The notes: generated from the letters alone by a model not told the origin. Numbered from the stretch's first letter, positions 34,341-42,893 are shown. The stretch: 64,000 nt of DNA from Limnoglobus roseus (GCF_008254045.1 NZ_CP042425.1:4960001-5024000), one strand, 5' to 3'. Program-made: numbers and translations.

Positions 34341-34489
34341 GGCGTGTAACAACCTAAGCCTGGGAGTAGTCGCCGGCCTCTGCCCTTGGGCTACCCCTTC
34401 GTGGTTGGGAATGAAGGGGGTGGGACTCGAACCCACACATGCGGTCGATCTACGGTTCAGCCGAAACCTCAGCCTCAGTTCTGCACGCC
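34341..34489 (-). tRNA. circularly permuted tRNA-like gene, possibly tRNA-Tyr(GUA)
   Basis: Read on the minus strand. First half: GTAGA (34453-34449), TCGACC, short variable loop, T-arm GTGGG-TTCGAGT-CCCAC (34436-34420), acceptor 3' strand CCCCTTC (34419-34413), A73. An 11-nt linker TTCCCAACCAC follows. Second half: GAAGGGG (34400-34394, pairs 7/7), T8 A9, D-arm with AAGGGCAG loop, GGCGA (34374-34370), CT. Joining CT to GTAGA gives a canonical loop with anticodon GUA. G1-C72 and A73 fit tyrosine tRNA. The anticodon stem has one mismatch or bulge, and the variable arm is shorter than usual for bacterial tRNA-Tyr. Flanks GGCGTG (34489-34484) and CACGCC (34346-34341) pair. No CCA is encoded. Confidence 0.72.
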
Positions 34490-34557
34490 TGTGCATGAGA
34501 TGAGATAGGGAATCTGCGATCGAGGTTCGGTGGAATGCCGAAAAACCTCCGTTCCCT

Positions 34558-35295
34558 TTACTCATCGAACACGAACGCGAACACCGCGTCAGCCGCTTTT
34601 TGGCGATCCACCTCCAGCAGATTCGCTTGCTCCTTCGCGACCTTGATGGCATCCTGCAACTTCCGAACGCGGGCCAGGATCGCGTTCTTCTTGTCGGCCG
34701 GGAGGCTGCCGCTGTAGAGGATCTGCGTCCACGTGCCGACCGGGATGTCCTTCGTGAACAGTTCCGTCTGGGCCGGGTGCTTTTCCGTCGCCTCGTACTT
34801 TACGATGACCGTCGGCTCCTTGGACGTGCGTAGCGACTCGGTCGCGCGACTTCGCAGAAGCCCGGTGTTCGGGTCGTGCGTCCACTCTTCCGCCGGGTCG
34901 GGCGTCGGCAATTTGCCGATGAACGTCTCCAGGTCGTTGACCTGCTTGTCGAGGTACAGCAAGAACGTGATCGGCACGCCGGCCAGGATCGTCTTCCCCT
35001 CGACGGTTACGTCGGCCTTTGCCTGCTGGTTGCCCGTGTCTTGCGTAAAGACGAGGTTCCACACCTCCGTCCACTTCGCCCGGGCTTCGCGGATCATTTC
35101 GTCGGCCCGCTGCTGAACCCGCTGCGATTCCGGCGGCAACTTCTGGCCGTTCACCTCGTCTTGCGGCCGGTACGTCCGTTCGCGGCCGGCGAAGAGTTGA
35201 TCCTTTTGAATGAGCTTGTACAGTTCCGTGATCGTTTTCTCGGCCTCGCCCTTCCGGGCCGTGACGATGGCGTTGACCTGATTGAGCTTCGGCAT
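34558..35295 (-). CDS. conserved-looking uncharacterised protein upstream of permuted tRNAs
   Basis: This 245-residue soluble protein has no signal or membrane segment. It starts MPKLNQVNAIVTARKGEAEK; I chose the ATG at 35295 (GGGGAA upstream) over a longer frame that overlaps the divergent NagB gene. Blocks LPPESQRVQQRADEM, ILAGVPITFLLYLDKQVNDL, HPAQTELF and DIPVGTWTQ look conserved and recall an uncharacterised family I have seen in actinobacteria, which I could not check. The C-terminal third is helical. Its stop lies 69 nt before the first tRNA-like element with no terminator between, so all three may be cotranscribed. A role with these RNAs is a hypothesis. Confidence 0.65.
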   Translation of the reverse strand: MPKLNQVNAIVTARKGEAEKTITELYKLIQKDQLFAGRERTYRPQDEVNGQKLPPESQRVQQRADEMIREARAKWTEVWNLVFTQDTGNQQAKADVTVEGKTILAGVPITFLLYLDKQVNDLETFIGKLPTPDPAEEWTHDPNTGLLRSRATESLRTSKEPTVIVKYEATEKHPAQTELFTKDIPVGTWTQILYSGSLPADKKNAILARVRKLQDAIKVAKEQANLLEVDRQKAADAVFAFVFDE

Positions 35296-35458
35296 GTGCG
35301 TTCCCCGTGCGGTCGTCTGAACTTGGTTGTGATGATACGAAGGACACCGCTCGAACGTGAGGGTTCGCAGGTCCGGCCGCAATGCCTCCCCGCCAATTCC
35401 GGAAGCCGTACAACAGCCCCTCAAGAAGCCTCTCGCACCTTTCGGAGATGTACGCCGT

Positions 35459-37330
35459 ATGGCTCCCTCGGCCCACAACCTTCCGCACACGCGGGTGTTC
35501 ACCATCGCCTTCCCGAGTAGCGGGGCCGCCGCGAAGTTCGTCGCGCGGGAGATCGATAAACTCGTCCGCTCGCGGAACGCGGCCGGCAAGCCGACAGTCC
35601 TCGGCCTCGCGACCGGGTCCACGCCCGTCGGCCTGTACCGCGAACTCATTCGCCTCCACAAGGAAGACGGCCTCGACCTGTCGCGGGTCATCACGTTCAA
35701 CCTCGACGAGTACTACCCGATCCCGAAGGAAGACCCCCACAGTTACTTCCGTTGGATGCACGAGACGCTGTTCAACCACGTCAACATCAAGTGGGAGAAC
35801 ATCCACATCCCCGACGGCACCCTGCGGCCGGACGAGGTGGACGCCTTCTGTGCCGAGTACGAGCAGAAGATCAAGGCGGCCGGCGGGATCGACATTCAAG
35901 TTCTGGGTATCGGCCGGACCGGGCACATTGGGTTCAACGAGCCGGGCAGCCCGCACAACTGCCGCACGCGGATGGTGACGCTCGACAGCATTACCCGCCG
36001 CGACGCTGCCCCCGGCTTCTTCGGCGAGGAGAACGTGCCCGCCCAGGCGATCACGATGGGCGTGGCGAGCATCATGGACGCCCGCCGCATCTTCCTCATG
36101 TCCTTCGGCGAACACAAGGCGACCATCACCTACAAGGCGCTCGAACAGCCGCCGACCGAGGCGATCACGGCGAGCTTCCTGCAGGACCACACGAACGCGA
36201 CCTTCCTGCTCGACTCGGCGGCCGCCGCCGAACTGACGGCGATCAAGCGGCCGTGGGAAGTCGGGCCGTGCGACTGGACACCCGAGACGGTCCGCCGGGC
36301 CGTGGTCGGCCTCTCGCTCAGCGTCAAGAAAGGCTTGCAGAAACTCAACGACTTCGACTTCCGCGACCACCACCTGTACGAACTGCTCCGCGAGAAGGGG
36401 CCGGCCGAGAAGATCGGGGAAGAAGTCTTTCACGACCGCCTCGCCACGATTCAGATGTACCCGGCCGGGCGGGAGCGGAAGAAGATTCTGGTGTTCAGCC
36501 CGCACCCGGACGACGACGTGATTAGCATGGGCGGCACGATCATCCGCCTGGTGGAGCAGGGGCACGACGTTCACATCGCGTACATGACGAGCGGCAACAT
36601 TGCCGTGTTCGACCACGACGCCCGCCGGTTCGTGGACTTCGTCGACGAATTCCTCGCGGGGTTCGGCGACAGCGGCGAGAAGTCGTCGGCCGGCACGATC
36701 AAGGAGCGCGTGAACAAGTTCATCGACGAGAAGAAACCCGGTCAGCCCGACTCGCCCGACTTGCTCGCCGTGAAGGGAATGATCCGGGCCACCGAAGCCC
36801 GTGCCGCGGCCCTGGCCTGCGGCATCCGGCCGGAACAGTTGGAGTTCATGAACCTCCGCTTCTACCGCACCGGCACGATCACCAAGAACCCGATCCAACC
36901 GCAGGACATCGACGACATCGTCGCCCTCCTCGAGCGCCTCAAGCCGGCCCAGATCTACGTGGCCGGCGAACTGTCCGACCCGCACGGCACGCACCGCACC
37001 TGCGCGGAAGCTGTCTACGAAGCCGTCCGCCGCGTGCGGGCCAAGCAGCAGATGTTTGACGTGTGGCTGTACAAAGGGGCGTGGGAAGAGTGGGAGCCGC
37101 ACGAGGTTGAGATGGCCGTGCCGCTGTCATCGGACGTGCTAGAGCGTAAGAAGCAGGCTATCTTCCGCCACCAGTCGCAGAAGGACCAGGCCATGTTCCC
37201 CGGCGGCACCGACCGCCGCGAGTTCTGGCAACGAGCGGAGGACCGGAACCTCGGCACGGCCCAAACCTTCGACGCCCTCGGCCTGCCCGAGTACTACGCG
37301 ATGGAAGCGTTCGTGAAGTGGGAGGAGTGA
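35459..37330 (+). CDS. nagB: glucosamine-6-phosphate deaminase fused to LmbE/PIG-L deacetylase
   Basis: The 623-residue protein has two domains. Residues ~1-270 are NagB: LGLATGSTPVGLYREL, NLDEYYPI, and GIGRTGHIGFNEPGS. It converts glucosamine 6-phosphate to fructose 6-phosphate and ammonia. Residues ~335-620 are a LmbE/PIG-L zinc deacetylase: VFSPHPDDDVISMGG with the metal ligands, and DPHGTHRTCAE. The fusion would put deacetylation and deamination of an amino sugar in one chain, though the deacetylase substrate is not proven. I chose the ATG at 35459 (MAPSAHNL). It is divergent from the uncharacterised gene at 34558. Confidence 0.9.
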   Translation: MAPSAHNLPHTRVFTIAFPSSGAAAKFVAREIDKLVRSRNAAGKPTVLGLATGSTPVGLYRELIRLHKEDGLDLSRVITFNLDEYYPIPKEDPHSYFRWMHETLFNHVNIKWENIHIPDGTLRPDEVDAFCAEYEQKIKAAGGIDIQVLGIGRTGHIGFNEPGSPHNCRTRMVTLDSITRRDAAPGFFGEENVPAQAITMGVASIMDARRIFLMSFGEHKATITYKALEQPPTEAITASFLQDHTNATFLLDSAAAAELTAIKRPWEVGPCDWTPETVRRAVVGLSLSVKKGLQKLNDFDFRDHHLYELLREKGPAEKIGEEVFHDRLATIQMYPAGRERKKILVFSPHPDDDVISMGGTIIRLVEQGHDVHIAYMTSGNIAVFDHDARRFVDFVDEFLAGFGDSGEKSSAGTIKERVNKFIDEKKPGQPDSPDLLAVKGMIRATEARAAALACGIRPEQLEFMNLRFYRTGTITKNPIQPQDIDDIVALLERLKPAQIYVAGELSDPHGTHRTCAEAVYEAVRRVRAKQQMFDVWLYKGAWEEWEPHEVEMAVPLSSDVLERKKQAIFRHQSQKDQAMFPGGTDRREFWQRAEDRNLGTAQTFDALGLPEYYAMEAFVKWEE

Positions 37331-37334
37331 CGGG

Positions 37335-37973
37335 TCACGGCGAAACCGTCAGGGCCTTTCGTAACTTTGTGATTGCCGACGCCTGGACCTGACGGACGCG
37401 CTCCTTCGACAACCCGATTTCACGCCCGACGTCCTCCAAAGTCGTGCTCTCGGACTGTTCGGTGAGATTGAACCGGCGGATGATGACGACCTTTTCGCGG
37501 GCCGAGAGCAACGGGTGGTCGGCCCGCAGGTACTCGTCCAGCCGGTATTGGTGGTTGGCCGGCGTTGCGAGGGTCGTCGCGGCCGGCGGCTCACTTTCCA
37601 CGAACTGATCGAGCGAAAGCGCACGCTTGGCCAAATCCCTCATCGCACGCTTGCCCTGTCGCGAGAGTGCCCGCAACAGGCAGGTGTAGGCGTAGGTGCT
37701 GAAGCGGATGCCCATCCACGGGTTGAAGGCGACGACCGCGTGGATGAGGATGATGTGGCACTCGGCCGCGAGGTCTTCGGCCATTTGACTCGTCTGGGCG
37801 AACGCTCGCACGGCCCGGAAAATCAACTTGCGGTTTCCCACCACGATCCGGTTGCGGAGTTCCAAGTAGTATTGCTGCCACTTGCGCAGCTCGCGGCGGG
37901 TGCGGGCGGTGTGCATCCGGTAGGCGGTGTAGTGCATTCGTTTCGAATGTTCGCGGGAAACCTCGTCGGGCAT
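37335..37973 (-). CDS. RNA polymerase sigma-70 family factor
   Basis: In this 212-residue protein, region 2 is visible as RNRIVVGNRKLIFRAVRAFA, AEDLAAECHIILIHAV and FNPWMGIRFSTYAYTCLLRAL. Region 4 is EKVVIIRRFNLTEQ, then LEDVGREIGLSKERVRQVQASA as the DNA-binding helix-turn-helix. It is close to the primary-type sigma pattern but short, with no region 1. The frame stays open upstream as far as a TTG at 38189, so an N-terminal extension of up to 72 residues is possible. It is divergent from the CarH-like regulator; such pairing may be regulatory. Confidence 0.85.
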   Translation of the reverse strand: MPDEVSREHSKRMHYTAYRMHTARTRRELRKWQQYYLELRNRIVVGNRKLIFRAVRAFAQTSQMAEDLAAECHIILIHAVVAFNPWMGIRFSTYAYTCLLRALSRQGKRAMRDLAKRALSLDQFVESEPPAATTLATPANHQYRLDEYLRADHPLLSAREKVVIIRRFNLTEQSESTTLEDVGREIGLSKERVRQVQASAITKLRKALTVSP

Positions 37974-38302
37974 AAACCCGCCCACTTCGGACAGGGGCGC
38001 GGCCAACAACGCTCGCGGGTCGAGTTGCCCGGCGGTTGAGGGGTGCGAGAACCCTCGGTGTCGAATGAACCCCGGCAGCGGGCAATCCAGGTGTCGGGTT
38101 CGGCGGACGGGCCGTGTTGTTGGATTCACGTTCGGCCTCGGTGCTAGAATAAAATGCCGTGGGTAAGCGGCCGGGATTAAAACGTCCAAATCGTCCGTAT
38201 TATTACCAGCCGCACGTCCGGCGTCAAGGTACTATGCAGGCCGGGTGCCGGAAACCCGGTCGGGCGGTGTGGAACACTCGATCACACTCGGGCGAGAATT
38301 GC
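37974..38302. other. divergent regulatory region
   Basis: These 329 nt separate the sigma factor and the CarH-like regulator. They contain the promoter candidate given separately and a hairpin CCGGGT-gccggaa-ACCCGG near 38240-38260 in the presumed leader of the regulator. I see no cobalamin riboswitch consensus. Confidence 0.4.
38120..38150 (+). promoter_or_regulatory. possible promoter of the CarH-like gene
   Basis: TTGGAT (38120-38125) and TAGAAT (38145-38150) resemble -35 and -10 boxes, with a 19-nt spacer that is longer than ideal. The start of transcription would be near 38157, leaving a leader of about 146 nt. Confidence 0.3.
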
Positions 38303-39238
38303 ATGGACCGTCTTCCTGACCCGCCGCCCGATCCGGGATCGTCGTACCTGAGCACCGAACAGGTGGCAAAGGCCGTTGGCGTCAGCGTAACGACGATCAA
38401 GCGGTGGGTGGACGAGGGGATTCTGCCGGCTCACAAGACGCCCGGCGGGCACCGCAAACTCGTTCTTGCGGACGTGCTGCGATTGACGCGGGAAGGGGAG
38501 TTGCCGCCGGCCGACCCGTGTGAGTTGCTGAAGCCGACGACCCGCGGTGATTCGGCCGAACCGGCCTATTTTCAGCGACAACTCGAAGACGCCATCCGGC
38601 GCATCGACGGCGGCCAAATCCGGGCCATTCTTCGGGCCGCGTATCAGTCGCGGGTGCCGATGGCGGCGCTGGCCGATCGGGTGATCGCCCCGGCCATGCG
38701 ATTTGTCGGCCACGAGTGGGAACTGAACCGCGTGGACGTGGCGACGGAACACCGCATCACGCAGGCGGTGGTCGCTTCCATGTACGAACTCCGTGGGCTG
38801 ATTCTGGCGAACGCGACCCGGAACCGACCTGTCGCCATCGGCGGGGCGATTGAGGGGGATCACTACGTTCTGCCGACGCTGATGGCGAAGTTAACGCTGT
38901 TGGAAGCCGGGTGGGATGCGGTCAACGTCGGGCCGAATACACCGGCGGCGGCGCTCATCGCCACCATCGAACGACTCAAGCCGAAGTTGGTCTGGGTGTC
39001 GGTTTCGCACGTCCCGGTGGTGGACGATTTCGAACGGGATTACAAGCACCTCTACTACGCGGCCCACGCGAGGGGCGTTGCGGTGGCCCTCGGCGGGCGG
39101 GCACTGACGCCGGAACTACGAGCGCGGTTGCCGTACACGACGTTTGGCGACGGCATGACGCAACTCGCCGCTTTCGCCCGCAGCCTCCACCCGCTGCCGC
39201 AACGGCCGAAGCGGGGGCGGCCGGCGAAGAAACTGTAA
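38303..39238 (+). CDS. CarH/LitR-like B12-binding MerR-type regulator
   Basis: The 311-residue protein has an N-terminal MerR-like helix-turn-helix (YLSTEQVAKAVGVSVTTIKRWVDEGILPAHKT). The four-helix B12 cap follows with W-x9-E-H (WELNRVDVATEH), the signature of CarH/LitR photoreceptors. The cobalamin-binding Rossmann domain has the lower-ligand histidine in EGDHYVLP and LEAGWDAVNVGPNTP. CarH represses in the dark with adenosylcobalamin and releases DNA in light. The residue after the tryptophan is glutamate rather than the histidine that forms the light-state adduct in Thermus CarH. The C-terminal tail is basic. Confidence 0.85.
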   Translation: MDRLPDPPPDPGSSYLSTEQVAKAVGVSVTTIKRWVDEGILPAHKTPGGHRKLVLADVLRLTREGELPPADPCELLKPTTRGDSAEPAYFQRQLEDAIRRIDGGQIRAILRAAYQSRVPMAALADRVIAPAMRFVGHEWELNRVDVATEHRITQAVVASMYELRGLILANATRNRPVAIGGAIEGDHYVLPTLMAKLTLLEAGWDAVNVGPNTPAAALIATIERLKPKLVWVSVSHVPVVDDFERDYKHLYYAAHARGVAVALGGRALTPELRARLPYTTFGDGMTQLAAFARSLHPLPQRPKRGRPAKKL

Positions 39239-39241
39239 CCG

Positions 39242-40234
39242 TCAGACCTTGCCTGCCTTCGACCGGCGGCGAATGACCTCGTCGATGATCGTGCCCACGA
39301 GCAGCGTCAAGCCGATCACGGCCGGGATGCCGTCGCTTTTCATGCCACGTAGGTTAACGAAGTTATCGACGACCGGCATCACCATCGCGCCGAGGACCAT
39401 GCCGACCGCCGTCCCTTCGCCGCCCCGCAGGCTGCACCCACCGAGGACCGCCCCGAGGATGGCGAACAGTTCCCAACTCGATCCGCCCGCGTCGGACTGC
39501 ACGGACGGGCTGTTCAGGAACAACAGCACCCCCGCCAGTGCGGCAAGGGTGGAGCAGATCACGTAGACCATCACCCGCTGGCGGTTCACGTTCACGCCCG
39601 CGTACTCGGCCGCCAGTTCGTTGTGCCCGATCGCGTACCAGTACCGGCCGTAGGCGGTGCGGTGCAGGAAGAAACCGAGGACTGCGGCCAGCACCAACAG
39701 CAGTACAAACTCACCGGGGAAGAGGAGTTCGCCGTTGAAGTCCTTGCCGATGGTGAGGAATCGCAAGCCGCGGAGCGGTTGGTCGAACTCCGGGTGCGCG
39801 GCCGGGTCGCGGGGGTCGGTCACCCAGTTCCGGCTGACCGTCCCGCCGATCAAGCGGGCGAGGCCGCGGTACACGAACATGCCGCAGAGGGTGACGAGGA
39901 ACGCCTGGAGTTTCAGCCGTGTGACGAGCAAGCCGTTCACCAGGCCGACAGTCGCGCCGAACGCCAGCACCAGCAGGACGGCCGCGTAGGGGTGGACGCC
40001 GGACTTCATGACGACGCCGAACAGTACGGCCGCACACCCGACAACCGAGCCGATCGACAGGTCGATGCCGCCGACGATGATGACGAGCGCGGCCCCGAGT
40101 GTGACGATGCCGTACTGCCCTTGCAGGTTGGCCACGTCGATCAGGTTGTCCGTCTTCCCCGCCGGCGGGGTGGACAGCAGCAGGGCGGCGTATAGTGCCG
40201 TCACCAGCCCGACGATACCAAGAATTCGGGTCAC
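39242..40234 (-). CDS. rbsC-like: ribose-type sugar ABC transporter permease
   Basis: The 330-residue RbsC-like membrane protein has about eight to ten helices; VIIVGGIDLSIGSVVG and NELAAEYAGVNVNRQRVMVY are the usual signatures. I chose the GTG at 40234: GGGGGGAA lies upstream and it overlaps the ATPase stop as GTGA. It is the last gene of the binding protein-ATPase-permease operon. Confidence 0.92.
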   Translation of the reverse strand: MTRILGIVGLVTALYAALLLSTPPAGKTDNLIDVANLQGQYGIVTLGAALVIIVGGIDLSIGSVVGCAAVLFGVVMKSGVHPYAAVLLVLAFGATVGLVNGLLVTRLKLQAFLVTLCGMFVYRGLARLIGGTVSRNWVTDPRDPAAHPEFDQPLRGLRFLTIGKDFNGELLFPGEFVLLLVLAAVLGFFLHRTAYGRYWYAIGHNELAAEYAGVNVNRQRVMVYVICSTLAALAGVLLFLNSPSVQSDAGGSSWELFAILGAVLGGCSLRGGEGTAVGMVLGAMVMPVVDNFVNLRGMKSDGIPAVIGLTLLVGTIIDEVIRRRSKAGKV

Positions 40235-41742
40235 GCTGTTCCCCCCGTTGCGAGCCGCATGACGGCTTCTTCGGTCAGTTTTTCTCGGGCCAGTTCCCCG
40301 GCGATCCGCCCCTCGTGCATCACGAGCACGCGATCGGACATGCCGAGGAGTTCTTCCATGTCGGACGTAATCATCCAGACGGCGACGCCCTGCCCGGCGA
40401 GTTCGTCGACGAGGGCGTAAATCTCGGCCTTCGCTCCGACGTCCACCCCGCGGGTCGGCTCGTCGAGGATGAGCAACTTCGGCCCGCGGGCCAGCCACTT
40501 GCCGTAGACGACCTTCTGCTGGTTGCCGCCGGACAGCAGGCCGACGGTCTGGTTCGCGCTCGGGGTCTTCACGCGCAGGCGGTCGATCCAGGTCTTGTGC
40601 AGTTCCTTCTCGGCCGGGCGGCGAACGCCGAAGAGACTGGTGAGGCGGTCGAGGTTCGGCAGGCTGAGGTTGAAGCCGACGCTCTCCGGCAGGACGAGGC
40701 CGTGCAATCGGCGGTCTTCCGGCACGAGGAAGACGCCGGCCCGAATCGCGTCGGCGGGTCGGCGAATCTTGCGCTGTTCGCCGTTGAGGACGACCTCGCC
40801 GCCGACGGCGGTCCGCACGCCGAAGATTGCCTCGGCGAGTTCCGTTCGGCCCGCCCCGACCAGGCCGGCCATCCCGAGGATTTCGCCCGCCCGGACTTCG
40901 AACGTTGCCGGGGTCGCGGGGCCGTTGCGGTAGAGCAGGTTGCGGACCGTGAAGATGGCCGACCCGCCGCCTTTGCGGTGGTCCTTCGGGTAGAACTGCT
41001 TCAAGTCCCGGCCGACCATGAGACGGACGAGATTGTCGTGGTTGATCTCAGCACGGCTCAACTCGCCCGCGTTGCGGCCGTCGCGCAGGACGGTCACGCG
41101 GTCGGCAACGCGCTTCACTTCCGCGAGCCTGTGCGAGATGTACAACACCGACACGCCCGTGGCCTTCAGCGCGTCGATTACGCCGTAGAGCGTTTCTGTC
41201 TCCCGCTGCGTGAGGCTGGAGGTCGGCTCGTCCATGATGAGGATGCGCACGTCCAGCCCGAGCGCACGGGCGATTTCGACCAGTTGCTTTTCACCCGGGG
41301 GCAGCGACTCTACGCGGGCGGTCGCACGGCTGGCGGGCAACCCGACGCGGGTGAGTAATTCTTGCGCGCGTTGGGTCGTCGTCCGCCGGTCCAAAACGCG
41401 GAGCGGCCCGCCGCGGGTCGCCTCCCGGCCGAGGAACAGGTTGTCCACGACGGTCAGGTTTTCGGCGAGGTTGAGTTCCTGGTGAATCAGACTGACGCCG
41501 GCCGCGATGGCGGCGGCCGGCCCGTTGAACTGCACAGACTGGCCGTCGAGTTGCATCTCGCCGGCGTCCGGTTGGTACACGCCGCCGACGATCTTCATGA
41601 GCGTCGATTTGCCCGCCCCGTTCTCGCCCACCACAGCCAGAACTTCGCCCGGCGCGAGCGTGAGCGAAACTCCGTCGAGGGCGAGAACCCCCGGGAATTG
41701 CTTGCGGGCGGCGGTAATGCAAAGGCGGGGTGCGGTGGGCAT
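40231..41742 (-). CDS. rbsA-like: ribose-type sugar ABC transporter ATP-binding protein
   Basis: The 503-residue protein has two fused ATPase halves typical of RbsA/MglA/XylG. N-terminal half: Walker A GENGAGKST, signature ESLPPGEKQLVEIARAL, Walker B ILIMDEPTSSL. C-terminal half: degenerate GLVGAGRTEL, LSGGNQQKVVYGKWL, LLILDEPTRGVDVGAK. The sugar is unknown. The ATG at 41742 lacks a clear ribosome site, so it may depend on the upstream gene. Confidence 0.93.
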   Translation of the reverse strand: MPTAPRLCITAARKQFPGVLALDGVSLTLAPGEVLAVVGENGAGKSTLMKIVGGVYQPDAGEMQLDGQSVQFNGPAAAIAAGVSLIHQELNLAENLTVVDNLFLGREATRGGPLRVLDRRTTTQRAQELLTRVGLPASRATARVESLPPGEKQLVEIARALGLDVRILIMDEPTSSLTQRETETLYGVIDALKATGVSVLYISHRLAEVKRVADRVTVLRDGRNAGELSRAEINHDNLVRLMVGRDLKQFYPKDHRKGGGSAIFTVRNLLYRNGPATPATFEVRAGEILGMAGLVGAGRTELAEAIFGVRTAVGGEVVLNGEQRKIRRPADAIRAGVFLVPEDRRLHGLVLPESVGFNLSLPNLDRLTSLFGVRRPAEKELHKTWIDRLRVKTPSANQTVGLLSGGNQQKVVYGKWLARGPKLLILDEPTRGVDVGAKAEIYALVDELAGQGVAVWMITSDMEELLGMSDRVLVMHEGRIAGELAREKLTEEAVMRLATGGTA

Positions 41743-41792
41743 GGGAGAGAGTCCGAGGCCCGGCGACGGGGTCGCCGGGCGTTCGAGATGGG

Positions 41793-42893
41793 TTACTTCT
41801 TCACCGAGGCGAGGTCGTCGCGGATCTTCTTCTCGACGACTGCCGCCTTGAGATTTTGGATGACCAACCCGTTGGTCGTCTGGTCCGGGCCGCCGTCCTT
41901 CGTCACGAGCCGGTACGGGATCTGGCCCTTGCCGACGATCTTGGACTTGTCGCCACGGGCCGCGGCCGCCAGTACCTCGACCGACTTGTACCCGTAGTTG
42001 AACGGGTCCTGCCACACGGTCCCTTCGATCTCGCCCTTGTCGATCGCCTTCAGGGTCTCGAGGTTCTCGTCGAAGCCGACGATCTTGATTTTGCCGACCA
42101 GCGACTTCGCACGGGCCGCTTCGAGGATGGCCGGCGGGTTGTAGGCGTACAGGCCGACCATACAGATGTCCGTGACACCCTCCAACCGGCCGAGCACGTC
42201 GCGGGTGTTCGTAACGGCCTTCTCGCCGGGGCCGCCGTCGGTCTTGGCTTCGCCGTCGACGAGGAAGTACTTGCCATAGAACTTGCCGTTCACTTCTGGC
42301 TTCGTCGGGTGCTTGCCCGGCGTGCCGTTCGCCTCGGGCGTGCCGAGTTCGTCGAGGACGCCGCTGATGCGGCCGACGGCGTTGGCCGATGAGTTGTTGC
42401 CGATGAACAGGGCGATCGTGCCGCCGTTCGGCAGGGCCTTTTTCACCATCCGCCCGGCCGCCCGGCCGGCTTCGTGATTGTCCACACCGATGTAGCACAG
42501 CCGGCCGGTGCTTTCCGCCGCGTCGTTGTCCATCGTCACGAGGCTGACCTTCTTCGCGATCCGCGTCAGGTCTTCTTCCTGCCCCTTCGGGTCGATCACG
42601 CTCACGGCAATGCCGTTCATCCCCTGCTTGACCCAGGCGTCGATGATCGGCATTTGAATCGCCGCGTCCAGCTTTTCCGGCTGCCGGAACACAAGGTCCA
42701 CGTCGAAGTCTTTGGCGGCCTTATTCGCCCCGGCTTCGCACAAGTCCCAGAACGGGTCGGTGGTGTTCGTGACGACGCCAATCTTTGGCTTGGTGCCTGC
42801 CGGGACAGTGCTGGCGGCGTTGTTATTGCCACTGTTGCTGCACCCGGCCGCGAACGCGGCAAGGGCGGTTAAGAAAGTGAGACGAAGGGCCAC
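41793..42893 (-). CDS. rbsB-like: sugar-binding lipoprotein of the ABC importer
   Basis: The 366-residue product has a lipoprotein signal with AAFAAGC (lipidated Cys at about residue 18). The mature part is a type I periplasmic binding fold: IGVVTNTTDPFWDLCEAGA, IDAWVKQGMNGIAVSVIDP and IVGFDENLETLKAI match ribose/allose-binding proteins. It starts with GTG at 42893 and is first in the operon with the ATPase and permease. Confidence 0.92.
   Translation of the reverse strand: MALRLTFLTALAAFAAGCSNSGNNNAASTVPAGTKPKIGVVTNTTDPFWDLCEAGANKAAKDFDVDLVFRQPEKLDAAIQMPIIDAWVKQGMNGIAVSVIDPKGQEEDLTRIAKKVSLVTMDNDAAESTGRLCYIGVDNHEAGRAAGRMVKKALPNGGTIALFIGNNSSANAVGRISGVLDELGTPEANGTPGKHPTKPEVNGKFYGKYFLVDGEAKTDGGPGEKAVTNTRDVLGRLEGVTDICMVGLYAYNPPAILEAARAKSLVGKIKIVGFDENLETLKAIDKGEIEGTVWQDPFNYGYKSVEVLAAAARGDKSKIVGKGQIPYRLVTKDGGPDQTTNGLVIQNLKAAVVEKKIRDDLASVKK

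Noticed and set aside
34260..34400. A conventional tRNA from the D-arm at 34400-34376 to the T-arm at 34283-34260
   Set aside because: The acceptor strands GAAGGGG and CCCCTCA mismatch at two terminal positions, the anticodon stems do not pair, and about 90 nt lie between D-arm and T-arm. The permuted pairing fits far better.
34090..34560. Two-piece (permuted) tmRNA
   Set aside because: There are two elements, each with a normal D-arm, and in the second a 5-bp anticodon stem. No tag reading frame and none of the conserved tmRNA 5' sequence around the D-loop was found.
34589..37102. 837-codon open frame on the minus strand
   Set aside because: It is the complement of the NagB-LmbE gene running into the uncharacterised gene in another frame.
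40231..42498. Long N-terminal extension of the ABC ATPase
   Set aside because: The extra 250 residues are low-complexity arginine-rich sequence in another frame of the binding-protein gene; the ATPase starts at 41742.
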